Source: Membranipora membranacea (lineage: Eukaryota; Bryozoa; Gymnolaemata; Cheilostomatida; Membraniporidae). Taken from it: DNA of 64,000 nt. Positions within the stretch are counted from its first letter, which is position 1; each line of letters starts with the position of its first letter. This document shows, in pieces, positions 33,517 to 45,357 of the stretch. Location of the stretch: positions 5,773,001 through 5,837,000 of the forward strand of contig OU612066.1 in NCBI GenBank assembly GCA_914767715.1, written 5' to 3'. Under the pieces are notes generated by a model that was not told the origin of the DNA, did not search any database, and saw only the letters and a program-made list of their open reading frames with translations. The position numbers and the translations under genes are program-made.

Positions 33517-36500
33517 TTACATATAAGTCGTAGTGGCCCTGATGAGAGGTGTTTTCCTATGTCTATGATCTCCGGAGGTAAGTTCCTCTAAGTCAGGTAA
33601 GAATTTAGATCTCCTCTTTGGTGGAGTTTTCGGTATTTCGATGGGTTTTCTGTCTATTCTCCCATTTCCTATAGTTAGTTTTGCATCAGATAAAGCTGTA
33701 GAGAGTCTTTTGAACCTGTCATCATCCACTGTTCTTGATGCCAATAAGTTAACCCCTCTAAAAAAAGAGAACACTATTATTAGTCGGCGGTTCTGCCAAG
33801 GACTCTAAATGAGCTCCACAATTGGTGTGAAATTACAGTGTCCAAAACACGGTGCATATGAGCTGGAAAAGGGTGAATCATTGAGTAATGTGGGCCCACT
33901 ATTGAACGGCCCGATGTCTGATATGGCAGCCAGTGCAAAAAGTTTTCAACCAGAATCTGAATTATTATCCAAAAAGAATAAATATTTCAAGATTAATTGA
34001 ATGCACAGAAGTGGAGCAAAACATTTTGCAGGTTGATGTGTTTACTGAGGTGAGAAATTAGTAAAATTTGGATAAGCCCTATTCCTTTATGTTTGACATG
34101 CCATTTTGACGTATATGTTGTGTGTCACCATGCATTCTGTCATTTAGGCAGGAATTATTAATGCTGCCAATCCCAACACAAATCATTCAGAGGCATTCTA
34201 ATTGAAACGACCTTCAATATGGCCATAATAGCATTTTGTTGAATTAGTATTAGTACATAATGCTAATTGAGCAGTAGGATTTTCTGGTTTAACCTGTTTT
34301 GATTATAACTCTTTGGGTGTTCGGTTTGTTTGTGCTTCCACTGAACTATGCTGAAAATTTCACCGATGAAGCACTGGGTAAAATTTAGATCTGCTACTCA
34401 ACCGATGACAGGTGCTCTGACAGAACAAACCATCCGTGATCCGTGTCTGTTGATGTCAGAGCAAGTGAATGGTGTAATGTGCCCTAACTTATCATAATAT
34501 GGGAAGGACTGGACTGTGAGTTTTTAATTTAAAAAACGGGCATATATGGATGATCAACAATTAATTCAAGATTCGGAACAAATATTGAAATCTGACTCAC
34601 TGATAGTTTGGCTGATATTGATGCAAAAAGACTACTGGAAAGTTCCAAGTGGAAAAATTGATAAGTCTGTCTGGAGGAGATTAACACAGATTTTGAGGTG
34701 GAAAAAAATTGGTTTCACTTAAACAGTCCCATATACAAAAAATTTCGAATATTGGTCGAAAACTCTGATGCGACCTCACAGGCTTTCCAATCACACAAGC
34801 AAATATTGTATGGGTCGACTTCAATGACTCATAATACAGCTTCTGGTGGTCCTAGAGGGTCAATGTCGGACTTGTTTTGAAGATGATTAGCTGGAGAAAC
34901 AGCTTTACTTTACTTTACTTTGATAATCTCGATCTTAATTTCATGGATGCTTTATTAGGGACAAGTGTGAAAGTTTAAGAGCAAATAATATGATATTCAC
35001 GCTTTGAAATCTTCCTATAACTAGCCTGTATCTGTCATAACGCCTCTGCTGTGAGGGATGTAACTGATAGACAGCAGGCTGCTTGGTCAGGTATGTGTGG
35101 TTCTTATATTCTATGATCTTAGGTTCTGTCTCCCCGTACATGACTGGTAATAATGGCACAGAGACAGGAGGCTTACTCAGGTTCTCTGGTGTTCTGTATA
35201 CCTGAGTTATGTAAACAAAATGATCATTATCTATCTACATGTGACTGATGTGTGATCTGAAGTCTGACCTGAATCAGTTGAGTTGAGGTGATAATCGTAA
35301 TACCTCGTGTACAACAGCATGCTCTTTGCTGATTTAAAGGTTACAAAAAAGAGAGTATATCTATGTCTCATAGAATAAATGTAGGCTAAGCAACGATAGT
35401 TTAAAAAACGACCACGCTGTCAAAAGAAAAGGGGGAGATAATGGGTGTCTCAGGGGCGAAGTTGCAATGACTGCTTACAGTAGCACATAAGTCAGTAGAC
35501 TGCAATTGCGTTCAATGACCATGAAACTCATTACTCAATCAGCTGTGCGATTTCCTACCCTATTCTGGAGGAGCCAGGCTTCATCCCGACTCTCCAACAA
35601 ACCAAACATAAGAGGGGCGGCTGAGATAAGGCTGAAGCCGCCATCGTGAAATAGGTAAACTTACCGACTGTACTGAGGCTGACTGGAGTTTTCTGTCACT
35701 TGCTCTTAGCTGTGGAAAGTTGAGGCGATCGAGTCTGAATTTATCTTCTCTTGTCCAGCTCTCGCGCCTCTTCTTACTGTGAAAGTTGAAGCTGATTTGC
35801 TGGAGATTCTGTTCATGGACTCTCTTGTGTAAGTTTGACGTGAGGGTCTGCAAACTTTTCTGAAGTTTTCTGTCATCTAAAGAAAGAGATAAACATTAAA
35901 CTACTAAAGTTGTAGCGTTTTGCAAGATTAAAAATAGGGCATTTACGAAAAAAATCTATGAACATTCTATAAAGAAGAATTATTATGTCTTAATATTCCA
36001 TCGAGACTTATGTATCAGTTGACGATGTGTAATTCTTCTACAAGAAAATCTTAAAAACATATACCACATGCGTTTTCTTTCAGCAGTGCCTTCGTCACAT
36101 TTGTCTTCAATCTGAAATCGACTGTGCCACTCAGTTTCTTAGAGTTCATTTTCTTGAATGTTTTTTTGTAGGAGAAGCCGCCATCTTGAATATGGAAGCA
36201 TTTACCGGAATCAGTCTCCTGAGATTCCTCATGTTCATCAGAATCATACTCTGGCATTTCTGCTATATTCGGTAGCTTCAGCTGAAATATAAAAATAGTC
36301 ATGTCATGGATTTGGCCCTTTTCAAACAAATAGACGCCAGTAAAATGTACATTTGAAATGTTAAATTATTTGATATCATTGAACTCTTTCATATTGGCAG
36401 CGTTGATTCGCCTCTACAGGAGAAAAGATATTCCGATTTAGAGCTCGGTAACAAGGGGTCTATTTCTGAAGAAGACTACCAGCAGGAAACCGGCTCCAAA

Positions 36501-36636
36501 GTACAGATACCCGTCCCTAAAGAACCCCCGTATAATTGAATTCAATCCTTACAAAGAAACTGCAGAGCGTCTAGTAAAACAAATTGAAAAAAAGGTTCAA
36601 AAGGTTCAAACATACCAGGGTAGCCATCCTAGCCAT
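33517..36636 (-). CDS. Unrecognised basic protein gene
   Basis: Coding exons read at 36636-36616 (MARMATL), 36281-36065, 35876-35665, 35201-35001 and a terminal exon from about 33757 to 33517. The first four join in frame and encode an acidic N-terminal patch (EYDSDEHEESQETDS) followed by a long Lys/Arg-rich region ([44 protein letters not shown]). The last exon (VNLLASRTVDDDRFKRL ... PPKRRSKFLPDLEEL) ends TTTYM. The phase from the exon ending at 35001 (phase 0) does not match the obvious acceptor at 33758, so a small exon between them, or another donor, is missing from this model. No signal peptide, membrane segment or known domain is seen. The gene is convergent with LRRC74. I do not recognise the family. 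Confidence 0.7.
34698..34955 (+). repeat. Dispersed repeat, copy 1 (about 250 bp)
   Basis: It shares long blocks with 46731-46978: TTGGTTTCACTT, CCATATACAAAAAAT, GAATAT then GGTCGAAAAC, CAGGCTTTCC and GATTAGCTGGAGAAACAGCT. Both copies run in the same direction. This one lies in an intron of the minus-strand gene and carries extra TTTAC units. Confidence 0.85.
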
Positions 36637-36639
36637 GAT

Positions 36640-38350
36640 GTGACGTGACCGAGGGTACAAGCAGGTCCTGATAAAGGTTATGTTGAGTGAAAAATGACAG
36701 ATTCCACAATCATTTTATTGCGTATTTGTACCTTAATAACCAGACCTACTCATTTAAAATCCCCTACAGCACCATTCAGCCTAAAGCTTGTTGACTGGGT
36801 TTTCAGGGTTTTAATAAGCTCAATTACCCTCAATCCTGATTGGATTTGACTAGGATTAACCCAAACTATTACTTTGGGAAAAAAGCAACAATTAAACCTA
36901 ATCTGTGGTTATGATACGCTGTATAACCTGGATTTCGTCAAAGACACAGGTTAATGGTCATATGAGAAACAGGATAATGTTAAGCAATGAATTTCAGCGA
37001 AACTTAGTGCTTTGTGTAGGTTAAATGGCTTGGTACAGAAAGTGGGAAACAGATAGCAAACATAAAATGTACATACGTGACACTAAGTAGCAGGAAGCAA
37101 AAATATCAGCGTTCAAAACGTTTCCCTCATAGCAGTGATACTGAAATCTGTGATTGAATGAAACTATCCAAGTGCCAATCACACCTTGAAATAACTTAGT
37201 AATCTAAATTGAGAAATAGTCCTTACATTTCAGCCTGCTAATTAACTCAACCACTGCGCCTAAAGTTCATTGTAATTGTCTAATTGTTGCTATTTTTACA
37301 TTATATCAAATTGGTTCAATGGACAGAATAAAACAAAAGTTTATTTGTTCAATTTTAATTCTTTTGCTTGAATATTACACAATAATTAAATAAATTACAA
37401 TGCAGCAATAATATTATTATTATGGTTTGGTAGCTCTGAGAAAGGTATCAGTTTCCATCGACACCTCTGAACTTTGTGTTTTTCCTTTAATTGTTCATGA
37501 TGCTGGAATTTTCTGGATGAATGAAATTATCACAAATGCTGCTGTGAACGAATGATGACAAAAAGCGAACCAGGCACGAACATTCTCTGGCATGCAATCC
37601 CTTGGTATCGTCATTTCTATTCAAAAATTCTAAAAATTCCGGGAGTGGGAGTTGATTACGTAGACATAGTCCTACATAAAATACTGAATATGCTGTAATA
37701 AAGTACATTCATCACATGCTTTACTAGTAATGGAGGACCTTGAACAGCATATTAAGCCAGTCTAAATTTATTCATCACATAGTTATACGTATAATCCATG
37801 TCTATGGTCCTATGTATTGTGGTGTATGTATGCTATATCTAGACAGCTCAACAATATAATCTCAGAGTTGTACACTCATGAACCATAGTGAGGCAACTTA
37901 AAAATATATTGCATGCAAAGTTGTTTTATTGATGATTCAGATGCATGGTGTTTTCAGACCTTACCGATTGAAAAGCAGAAACAGATCGAAACAGGTCCTA
38001 AATAGACATGAGTAGAGCTGGAAGCTCATCAGTATCGGTGGCTAAGAGTGGATAACTTTTGCATCATCTTCTTCTGTACATAGTGTAAGCAAGGAGTTTG
38101 GGATATATAAACTTGGTCCCAAACTCCCTGGTGTAAGTTATTCTCTCGGATCGCTTTCCTATGGGGTAGATAGAGCGAATCACCTTCAGGCTTCTTCTAC
38201 CGGCCTGCATATTTGTTCTCTTCCATTCAATCAGGCACTTCGCTACAATAAAGATGATTCTTGAAAACCTTGCCATATGAAATGACTAAGTAGGCTAATT
38301 AAGATATTTATTATAAAGAAAAGGAATGGACAAGGGATGATAATACCAAC
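36640..38350. other. Intergenic, no supported gene
   Basis: AT-rich sequence between the start of the minus-strand gene and the 38.3 kb locus. It holds one hairpin (38093-38127, GGAGTTTGGGA and its complement around a 13-base loop). Open frames here are short, lack splice context and one overlaps the hairpin. Confidence 0.6.
38093..38127. repeat. Hairpin with GGAGTTT core
   Basis: GGAGTTTGGGA, 13 bases, TCCCAAACTCC. Core related to the hairpins at 32618 and 53165. Confidence 0.9.
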
Positions 38351-38822
38351 AGCTCTGTGTGGAGAAAACTCCGAAGCTTGTTAGTTTTTCACTTTTCTGT
38401 TCTGATCTTTTCATTGTTGAAATCCCTAAACATTACAATGACATCATAAATCATTATGAAGCCATTATCAAAAAACTCTCAAATCAGTTGGACACCAGCG
38501 AGCAAATTGAACAGACTTTTTTGTTAAGAGAGGTAAGTTGTTAAAACAGTGTCTTCAATGTGAATGCTAATACATCGCTACAAGCTGTATTACTTACATT
38601 TTCCTCTAATATTATTGGAGATTGTACCATCTGATGATTCTCTTCGGATAATCAGTTTTTGGTTCCATCCCTGGTTTGATAAATTTTGATGTTTTGACGC
38701 CTGTCTTTGTCTTTGTTTTCACATGATCTTAGATTAATTCTCTGAACTTTTTTGCAGGGATCAAAGATGTCAAACGTTCTCAACTTTCGTAAATCTTAGG
38801 GAGGATAATCCGGTACGCAGAG

Positions 38823-38870
38823 AGGGAGGCCTTCTGAGTGCTGGAGTAATGAGATCAGCCAGGCCTCCCT
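38823..38870 (+). repeat. GGGAGGC hairpin unit 1
   Basis: AGGGAGGCCT pairs with AGGCCTCCCT around 28 bases; an inner CTGA/TCAG pair extends the stem. It is followed 10 bases later by GTGAGTAAATATC. Confidence 0.9.
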
Positions 38871-39269
38871 ATATGAACTTGTGAGTAAATATCAATGATT
38901 CAATATTCGGCAATAATATCTCCTTACATTGAAACTTCCCTGGTGTTACAGTTTACCAACTCAGCAACTTATAATTGATAGTCAGAAGAAATAAATAATG
39001 GTTTCAACTGCGGGACAAATTGCAATCTTGCTTTAATTTCTTCTTTTTGATAGATGATCCATAGGGACTGAGTTTTTTCATCAGAGGCAATCTTGTTTCA
39101 TCATGATAGTATAATGTACCTGACTGACACATCGTCAGTCTTGCATTCTTTGGCATCATCACATAAATTTGTTTATATTGACAGTACCTAACTTATCACG
39201 CTAATGCTCAGAGGGAGGCTGCTATTTGCAAATACACAACAACAAACACAGATAATCCTGTACGCAGAG

Positions 39270-39309
39270 AGGGAGGCCTTCCCAGTAATGAGATCAGCCA
39301 GGCCTCCCT
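39270..39309 (+). repeat. GGGAGGC hairpin unit 2
   Basis: Same 10 bp arms and the same upstream TACGCAGAG and downstream GTGAGTAAATATC as unit 1. It has lost 8 bases of loop, a frame-shifting change if translated. Confidence 0.9.
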
Positions 39310-39747
39310 TTGTGAACTTGTGAGTAAATATCAAATCATAGGAAATCATTCACTATGTCCCAAGGTTCGATTTTGTAAGGATTTCGGGAGTAATCGCCCC
39401 ATGGAAACGGCATCAAAGTAAAATTCCAATTGTGACAAATGACTTTTGCACAGGTAGCCCCGAATTAGTACTAAACTCGCAAAGAATGAAATTGAAATAA
39501 CATTTTCAATGATTTTGCAAACGTTAGGTAACTCTGGATAAGTTTCATCCCTGATTTTTCGTTTTTTTATTATACTTTGTTTCTGAAGTCTGCTAAAAGT
39601 ATAGATAGGCTTTGAAAGGGGAAGCAATCCATATCTATTCAATAACATACCTGATGTGTCATTTACCATTTTTATTACAGGGCACACATTTGACAATAAC
39701 TGTTCATAACTGGTTGCTGGGAAAGTGGGAGATAAATTTGTGATACA

Positions 39748-39774
39748 GAGGCCGTCTGCCATCCATGAGGCCTC
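39748..39774 (+). repeat. GGGAGGC hairpin unit 3 (weak)
   Basis: Only GAGGCC/GGCCTC pair. The surrounding unit (TTACAGGGCACACA ... GGAAAGTGGGA) matches that of unit 5, so it belongs to the same series. Confidence 0.65.
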
Positions 39775-40339
39775 CCAGATCATAATGCAGATGACTGCAT
39801 TGGTGAGTTAGACAATAATAATAGTATTCGTCAATAATTATACCATAGATGCAGCCTGGTTTTTGACAAAATCACTTCCCGTTTTATGGCACATTCAATT
39901 ATTTCAGTATGGCTGATCATCAGAATTATTCATGCTTTTACGAGTTTGCGACCCATTAAAGTACAAAAACGATGCATTCCATTCCTAAACACAATCGAAA
40001 GAGTGAAGCCATTCTGCCCAACACAAACACTCTACTAAACTCTACTAGTCTACAACTCAGTAATACACTGTAAGTTTACAGTTATTGCCAAAGTTCTGCG
40101 GAAGTATGTCATTTGGTAACAGCTCCAAATAAGCTTGATATGACCCCTCCCAACTGCAGCTTTTTAATACACATAACATCATAGCATAGGGATGTATATG
40201 CTGATACATTTATAATTGCTGTATCAGTTTCCTTCACATGATTTGCTTCATATTTTCAGCACCTCACTCGTTGCTGAATGCTCAAAGGAAGGCTGTAATT
40301 TGCAGGTATTGATGTCAACAGATCAACCTGAACACAGAG

Positions 40340-40380
40340 AGGGAGGCCTTCACAATGCTAGAGTTCAGCCAGGCCTCCCT
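40340..40380 (+). repeat. GGGAGGC hairpin unit 4
   Basis: Full AGGGAGGCCT/AGGCCTCCCT arms, with CACAGAG upstream and GTGAGTAATTATT downstream. It is the tandem-duplicate counterpart of unit 2. Confidence 0.9.
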
Positions 40381-40789
40381 CTATGATCTTGTGAGTAATT
40401 ATTAAATGATTAGAGATCATTTAGTGAACGGCAATTATAAACAAACACATTTTATTACACATCTATTAACACTTTCCTGGTGGTAACCAGAGAAAAAATA
40501 GTTTGAAGTATTTTGCAGTCAGTTTGAGTAACACTGGATTAGTCTCACTCCCACCTCATGATTTGTCTTTTTAAATATGTTTTTATATTTTGATTAAAAG
40601 CGATATAATGTTTCTATAGTCGGCTAAAAGGTTTAGGTATGCTTTGAAAGGGAAGCAATTCATATCCACAGTTGATTTGATCCGATAACATAACTGATGT
40701 ATATTCATTATTTGTCACAGGGCACACAAGCAGTTACGAAAAGGATACTAATATTGGTGACTCGGAAAGTGGGATACGATTTTGGATAG

Positions 40790-40827
40790 GGAAGGCTTTC
40801 AGTTTTCAACCGTCAGCTAGGCCTTCC
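40790..40827 (+). repeat. GGGAGGC hairpin unit 5, with compensated arms
   Basis: The arms are GGAAGGC and GCCTTCC: relative to unit 1 one G-C pair is A-T on both sides. The loop-side motif TCAGCTAGGCC matches the other units. Confidence 0.8.
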
Positions 40828-41308
40828 GAATTGTGTTTGGAACACCTAATTGGTAAGTTTGACAATGAAATAGAATTCAAAAATAAATTTATTGGATTGT
40901 TTTGACAAAATAAGCCAGCCAGCAGTCCAAACAAGATTTAAACTCAGTTCTTGCTTTTCTGCATTCCTTGCTCCTTTTCCCTTCTTTTCTGCAACTTGGC
41001 ACATAGCATTGCGGGAACTGTACACAATCAACTTATTATCTATTACTCAGTAACTGTAAACAACAGTCAATAGACTAATATGTTTTTGTTTTTTATGATT
41101 TTATGTTTTGGTGATAAGTTGATCATTGACAAAGTTTTGGTCCACCGGTAGCCTCCACTCAATCCATTTAATTTATTCGGTGAAGCATTTATAATAATTG
41201 GTGAAAAACTTTCATCCTATAAATGACTTTATTAATATTTACAGTGACTTACCAATTTCGATGGACCATGACACAACGTCCAGGAAAGTAGGAGGGACAA
41301 CGATGATA

Positions 41309-41379
41309 GGGAGGCCTGCTGAGAGCCAATAGTCAGACTGGCCCTGGCCTCCCAATAGTCAGACTGGCCCTGGCCTCCC
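41309..41379 (+). repeat. GGGAGGC hairpin unit 6, with duplicated 3' arm
   Basis: GGGAGGCC can pair with either of two GGCCTCCC arms, because a 26 bp stretch (41328-41353) is repeated exactly at 41354-41379. Confidence 0.85.
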
Positions 41380-41618
41380 CAAGCATTATCGGACCAATCT
41401 TTGGTAGGCTTGATGACAGTTCTGGATTCAGTATTTATAATACCAGTTGATTCTTGTGTTTCCAACACAAGTACCTCCTTTCACCTACTGATGACGAGTT
41501 ATGTAGCTTGCCCTTGTGGTTATAATTTACCACTTTACTAATCTAGTTGATCTTTATAAATTGTTATTGATCGCACAGGCCAGACAAGCAGCAAAAGATT
41601 GGAGACAAAACACAAGTA

Positions 41619-41657
41619 GGGAGGCAACCTGAGAATCCACTATCAGCCAGGCCTTCC
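41619..41657 (+). repeat. GGGAGGC hairpin unit 7
   Basis: GGGAGGC pairs with GCCTTCC (one G-U pair), with the inner CTGA/TCAG stem kept. Confidence 0.8.
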
Positions 41658-42429
41658 AAATCATATTTGGGCGACTTCTTTGGTAGGTTTTGACAGCTGT
41701 TTAAGTAAAAGTATAAGATTATAATTTGGTGCCTGCTTTATATGTTGCGTGGATGGAATTACGTACGCAATCACCCATTACCCTGAGCATCAAAGAAGTC
41801 ATTTTATGTATTTAGTTGAAACTTATATAGTAATTGAAAACTTTTACCACCATAATATCTTTATTCATATTTACAGGTATAAACATATTTTCGAACAACA
41901 AGATCGAGGAGTTGCCTGTACTTACTTCGATTGAGAAAGCAACTGGAGAGCTTGCTGCCGACTGGTTCTCTACAAACAACATCAACAACAACCAGACAGC
42001 ATTATATCTACAGTGCCATTATCTGCAGCTGATCTTGCGGGTGAGAGCCAAACTTCAGAGATAATTAATTACAACTAAAATTCTCTTAACGCTCCTTTGC
42101 CTATTTAATAAGACTCTTTGAAGCTGGCAATGATGAAGAGGCAATCCTTAAGTCTAAGTATCTCACATATCAAACTGGAACCTGAGCATCTGTGACTTGT
42201 CTGGCCTTTCACCAACTTTATATTACCCCCACGGACAGACGCTGCCAATATTATTATTTTTATCTTGAATACAGTATGTATATAATAGTATGTGTTATTT
42301 CATTTATTTTCAAAATATTCACTTTTACTTATAGATCAGTCGCTACAAAGAACGAAAGACAGAACATAGAGGGACAAACTCCATCAATTACCACAGAGCA
42401 ATGTAAGGGGATGCGGATAATGTGACAGT

Positions 42430-43333
42430 TAAGTGTAGGTCATCGAACAGCATTCTATTCTCTAGTACCTGTGTGTAATTAAATATCTTGCATCACACTT
42501 CTTTAGGACTGATCCTCCCTCCATGTTATCTAGGGTTGGCTGTGACAGACTCACAAAGGATGTTTGTATTTCGTAAAACTGATCTCTAGGAGCCATCAAA
42601 TTGACAGAAAGTTGCGGTATAAGAATTCATAGACTGCCGCAAAAATTTACCGAAAAATACACACTCTTAAAAGTAGAAAAAGTAGAAAACTTTTATCATA
42701 TTGAATATTGTGCATGCTTGAAATTAATCAAAAATATCTTTAATGTCTAATCAGGAATTAAGTCAGCAGTTTTATGATATTGACGCAGTTCTCAATTGTA
42801 GTTACAGCTTTAGTCAGAACTATTTTTCCCTTTGACACACCAGAATTTCTTATAGTTATTTGAGGTCTCTGTTCTGTCACCCCTGCCCTTCTCTAGGTGT
42901 ACAGGAGTATGCTGTCGATCTATTTTAGCTGCCACTGAAAAGTCGTGTTGTTAGTATTCTTTGATGGCTTAGGAGTTAAGACGGTATGCCAGCAGCTTTG
43001 TTTTAAATTCCTTGATTTTAACTTTTTAACATCTTAACTTTTGCGCATGATTCAATGTAACTTATTATGATAAATATGACATGAAATACTTGGACTGTAT
43101 GCTGTAGCGCCCCTAGCCATTGACATATCTCTCTATATTGGTGGGTCTATGCTATCGATATTTGACGGAATTTGACACCAGAAATTGGCTTCCTCTGCCA
43201 CATAGCTAGTTGGTTACATGCGAGTATTGTTATTACCTTAATATTTTCATATCATTAGGCAGTTCGTTAATATGATAGGTTACCATTTGATTCTCTCCTC
43301 TGTACCTACATCATATTGGTTACACGGTCTATA
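42430..43333. other. Intergenic, no supported gene
   Basis: Probable 3' UTR of the 38-42 kb locus followed by unique AT-rich sequence. No frame with splice support or recognisable protein was found. Confidence 0.5.
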
Positions 43334-43844
43334 GACAGTTTTCTGAGCTTTTATTTATGCCTCAATTCGGAGTTGTCCTCTCTCCAGTTTGGTACTTTTA
43401 ACCCACACCGCATAGGAAAAACCTGCTGAAAGAGGGTTATCTTGAAAACCGCTTATGATAGGATAAAAATGATTTTTGATTCAGAGTCTGCACCATTGAA
43501 AACCCTGTGAGACAGGGTTTCCAAATCATTGGAGGCTTGAATGTTGATAAATCTTAATTTTAGTGACGAAACTCATGAAAATCTCTGCCAAATTGTCCGC
43601 AAAACAGGCAGAAAATGCTATAATTGACTATCCAATTACTAAAATTATTTCCCAAACTATGTCCATATGAGTTTTCAATGTTGCAGATTCTGAATCAAAA
43701 ATAATTTTTATCCTATTATTATAAGCGGTTTTCAAGATAACCCTCTTTTCAGCACGTTTTTCCTATGCGGCGTAGGTTAAAAGTACCAAACTGGAGAGAG
43801 GACAACTCCGAATTGAGGCCTAAATCAGAGCTTAGAAAACTGTC
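43334..43844. mobile_element. Foldback (MITE-like) element with arms of about 160 bp
   Basis: The outer ends GACAGTTTTC and GAAAACTGTC match. Inward the arms stay complementary with a few mismatches: CCTCAATTCGGAGTTGTCC, CTCTCCAGTTTGGTACTTTT, GGTTATCTTGAAAACCGCTT and TTTTTGATTCAGA all recur inverted in 43676-43844. The middle of about 180 bp has no coding frame. A non-autonomous inverted-repeat element is the best reading; no clear target-site duplication was seen. Confidence 0.85.
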
Positions 43845-45187
43845 GATTGATACCTACCTAGGCCTTGAGTCAGGGATCGATGTTCTAGGCGGCTGCCATT
43901 TTGTTCTGGTGTTGTGTATAGTTATTTTGTTCAGTCTAAGAATGGCTTAGCTAATTACTTAGGCATAGATGACATAGCAACTTATGTCATCTTAAAACAT
44001 CTCATGATCGCAGGTTTTTGAGTGAGGCACCGCTTAGCACTGGACATAGGCATCCCATGTTTACCGCAAGTGGGTTTGACTAGCCTGGTTGGCCTAGTTT
44101 CAGTATCCTGTGCCACTGGTTGTGACTGAGGCTTCATGCTGACAAGAATCCTCAGTCACTGCCGCAAAAGTCTGAGTGATGTACATTCTTAGCGCTTTAC
44201 AGCATCCTGTACAACTGGTCATGGCTGAGGTTAGAAGGTGATAATGGTTATAATTGGGAAAGTTAAGCTGCTGTGAGAAAGTTCAGAGCTTGATTTTCTA
44301 CAATGCAAGAACAAAAATCAATCCTGACATCCAAAGAGTCCTTCCTTTGTTGCACACCGACGTCTAGCTTGGTATAGTAAGAGGGGTATGTAATACTGGC
44401 TAATCTGTCTATATTAGATTTTGCTGAGTAAGACCCTATAGGTGAAACCCAGACTGCGTGTGGATGTCGTCCAACTTCGGCTGTATTTGTAATTGCTGAC
44501 AAGCTGATTTCCTGCAGTTTTTATGGTTGATCTGTTGCAGAATGTTCGCTCGTTGATATTGCAATATTTTTGTAAATTCTGTAGTGAAGGTGAAGTGTTA
44601 ACAATATGTTGAATACAATTGACCATGTGATATCTGCTAACTCTTAAAATTTGAACAAGGTAAAACTAAGTGAAGAAAACGTCAATGAATTTATTTATTT
44701 AATTTAGGAGAAAGTTGATGGGTGATAGGTTTGAATTAATTTCAATTATCCTGTAGTAAATTGCACTGGTCTCAAGATAGACCTCCCTGACATCGGCTTT
44801 AAACCGTTGATCTCATTTTCTGAGGGTAAACTGTTTTGTAATGACTCTAGTCCCGGTCCTGGTCCTAGGCCTAGGCTTATCATCTCGTTGGGTGCAGGTT
44901 AGATCGATTCTGTAGTTTGACTAAGGATCTTAATCAGGAGATATACATGGACATAACTAAAATAAAATATGCTGAAAGAAACATGATCTCTTCTAGCTCT
45001 AATGTTTTAAATAATATAAACTTACAACTAGAAAAAATCAATGAAAGTAAAGTGCTAATCGCTACACTATTTTCATCCAAATAAACAAGGCAATATTTCA
45101 GTAATATACAATATCAAAAAAATTGTCAAAATAACAGCTTATTTTTCCCTGTAGCCCTATTTTAGTGTTTTTTGTAAGCTTGTGCAG
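43845..45187. other. Intergenic, no supported gene
   Basis: No convincing coding frame with splice signals on either strand. There is a local repeat of TGACTGAGG/CCTCAGTCA between 44127 and 44160. Confidence 0.5.
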
Positions 45188-45357
45188 TTGTATTGTGTGG
45201 CTTTCAAAACAGACACGAGAAAAATCATGATGGAGATAATATGCAAATTTCTTAATCTGGCTTATCCTGATCAGTACGCGTCAATGCAGAAATCCCTTGT
45301 GAGTTTATCTCAGCCACTCCTATATGACACCATGAGACTCTGTCCTAACAGAAGTGG
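45188..45357 (+). CDS. Possible isolated coding exon
   Basis: It is bounded by an acceptor (TTGTGCAG) and a donor (AAGTGG|GTATGA). The open frame reads LYCVAFKTDTRKIMMEII, then FLNLAYPDQYASMQKSLV and DTMRLCPNRSG. It looks like an amphipathic helical stretch. I found no partner exon nearby and do not recognise it; it could be a chance frame. Confidence 0.25.

Larger units (their letters stand above)
39190..40880 (+). repeat. Tandem duplication with a period of about 1.05 kb
   Basis: Units 2 and 3 (39190-39830) correspond in order and spacing to units 4 and 5 (40250-40880). Shared blocks include CTTTGAAAGGG then AAGCAAT, CATATC, ACTGATGT and ACAGGGCACACA. The offsets are about 1075 and 1039 bp. 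Confidence 0.75.
38386..42411 (+). other. Multi-exon locus of unknown product, with hairpin-bearing repeat units
   Basis: The ends look exonic. Before 38532 an open frame reads EIPKHYNDIINHYEAIIKKL and ends LLRE at a donor AG|GTAAGT. From 41877 a frame (INIFSNNKIEELPVLTSIE ... LQLILR) ends at a donor near 42041. From about 42334 a last exon could read ISRYKERKTEHRG ... YHRAM and stop. Between them lie up to seven units flanked by acceptor-like (TTACAG|GGCACAC) and donor-like (CTT|GTGAGTAA, TTG|GTAAGT) sites. Some units are open in one frame (shared residues SARPS), others carry stops or frame-shifting indels, so no single continuous protein could be assembled. It may be a gene with decaying duplicated exons, or a spliced non-coding RNA gene carrying hairpins. 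Strand follows the splice signals. Confidence 0.4.

Noticed and set aside
38064-38276. Open frame of 70 codons on the minus strand
   Set aside because: It runs straight through the hairpin at 38093-38127 and has no partner exon or homology that I recognise.
38823-40380. Spliced-leader RNA repeat hypothesis for the hairpin units
   Set aside because: Donor-like GTGAGTAA follows several units, but the spacing is irregular, no Sm-type site was seen downstream, and the donors are not preceded by a shared short leader in all units.
41232-41468. Open frame of 78 codons on the minus strand over hairpin unit 6
   Set aside because: It crosses the exact 26 bp duplication and the complementary arms, and no splice context supports it. 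Openness is explained by composition.
38823-41657. CRISPR-like array of spaced repeats
   Set aside because: Units are hundreds of bases apart and vary in sequence, and the DNA is clearly animal.
44263-44626. Overlapping minus-strand open frames of 70-79 codons
   Set aside because: No splice sites, no recognisable motif and two competing frames; probably chance in a gene-poor stretch.
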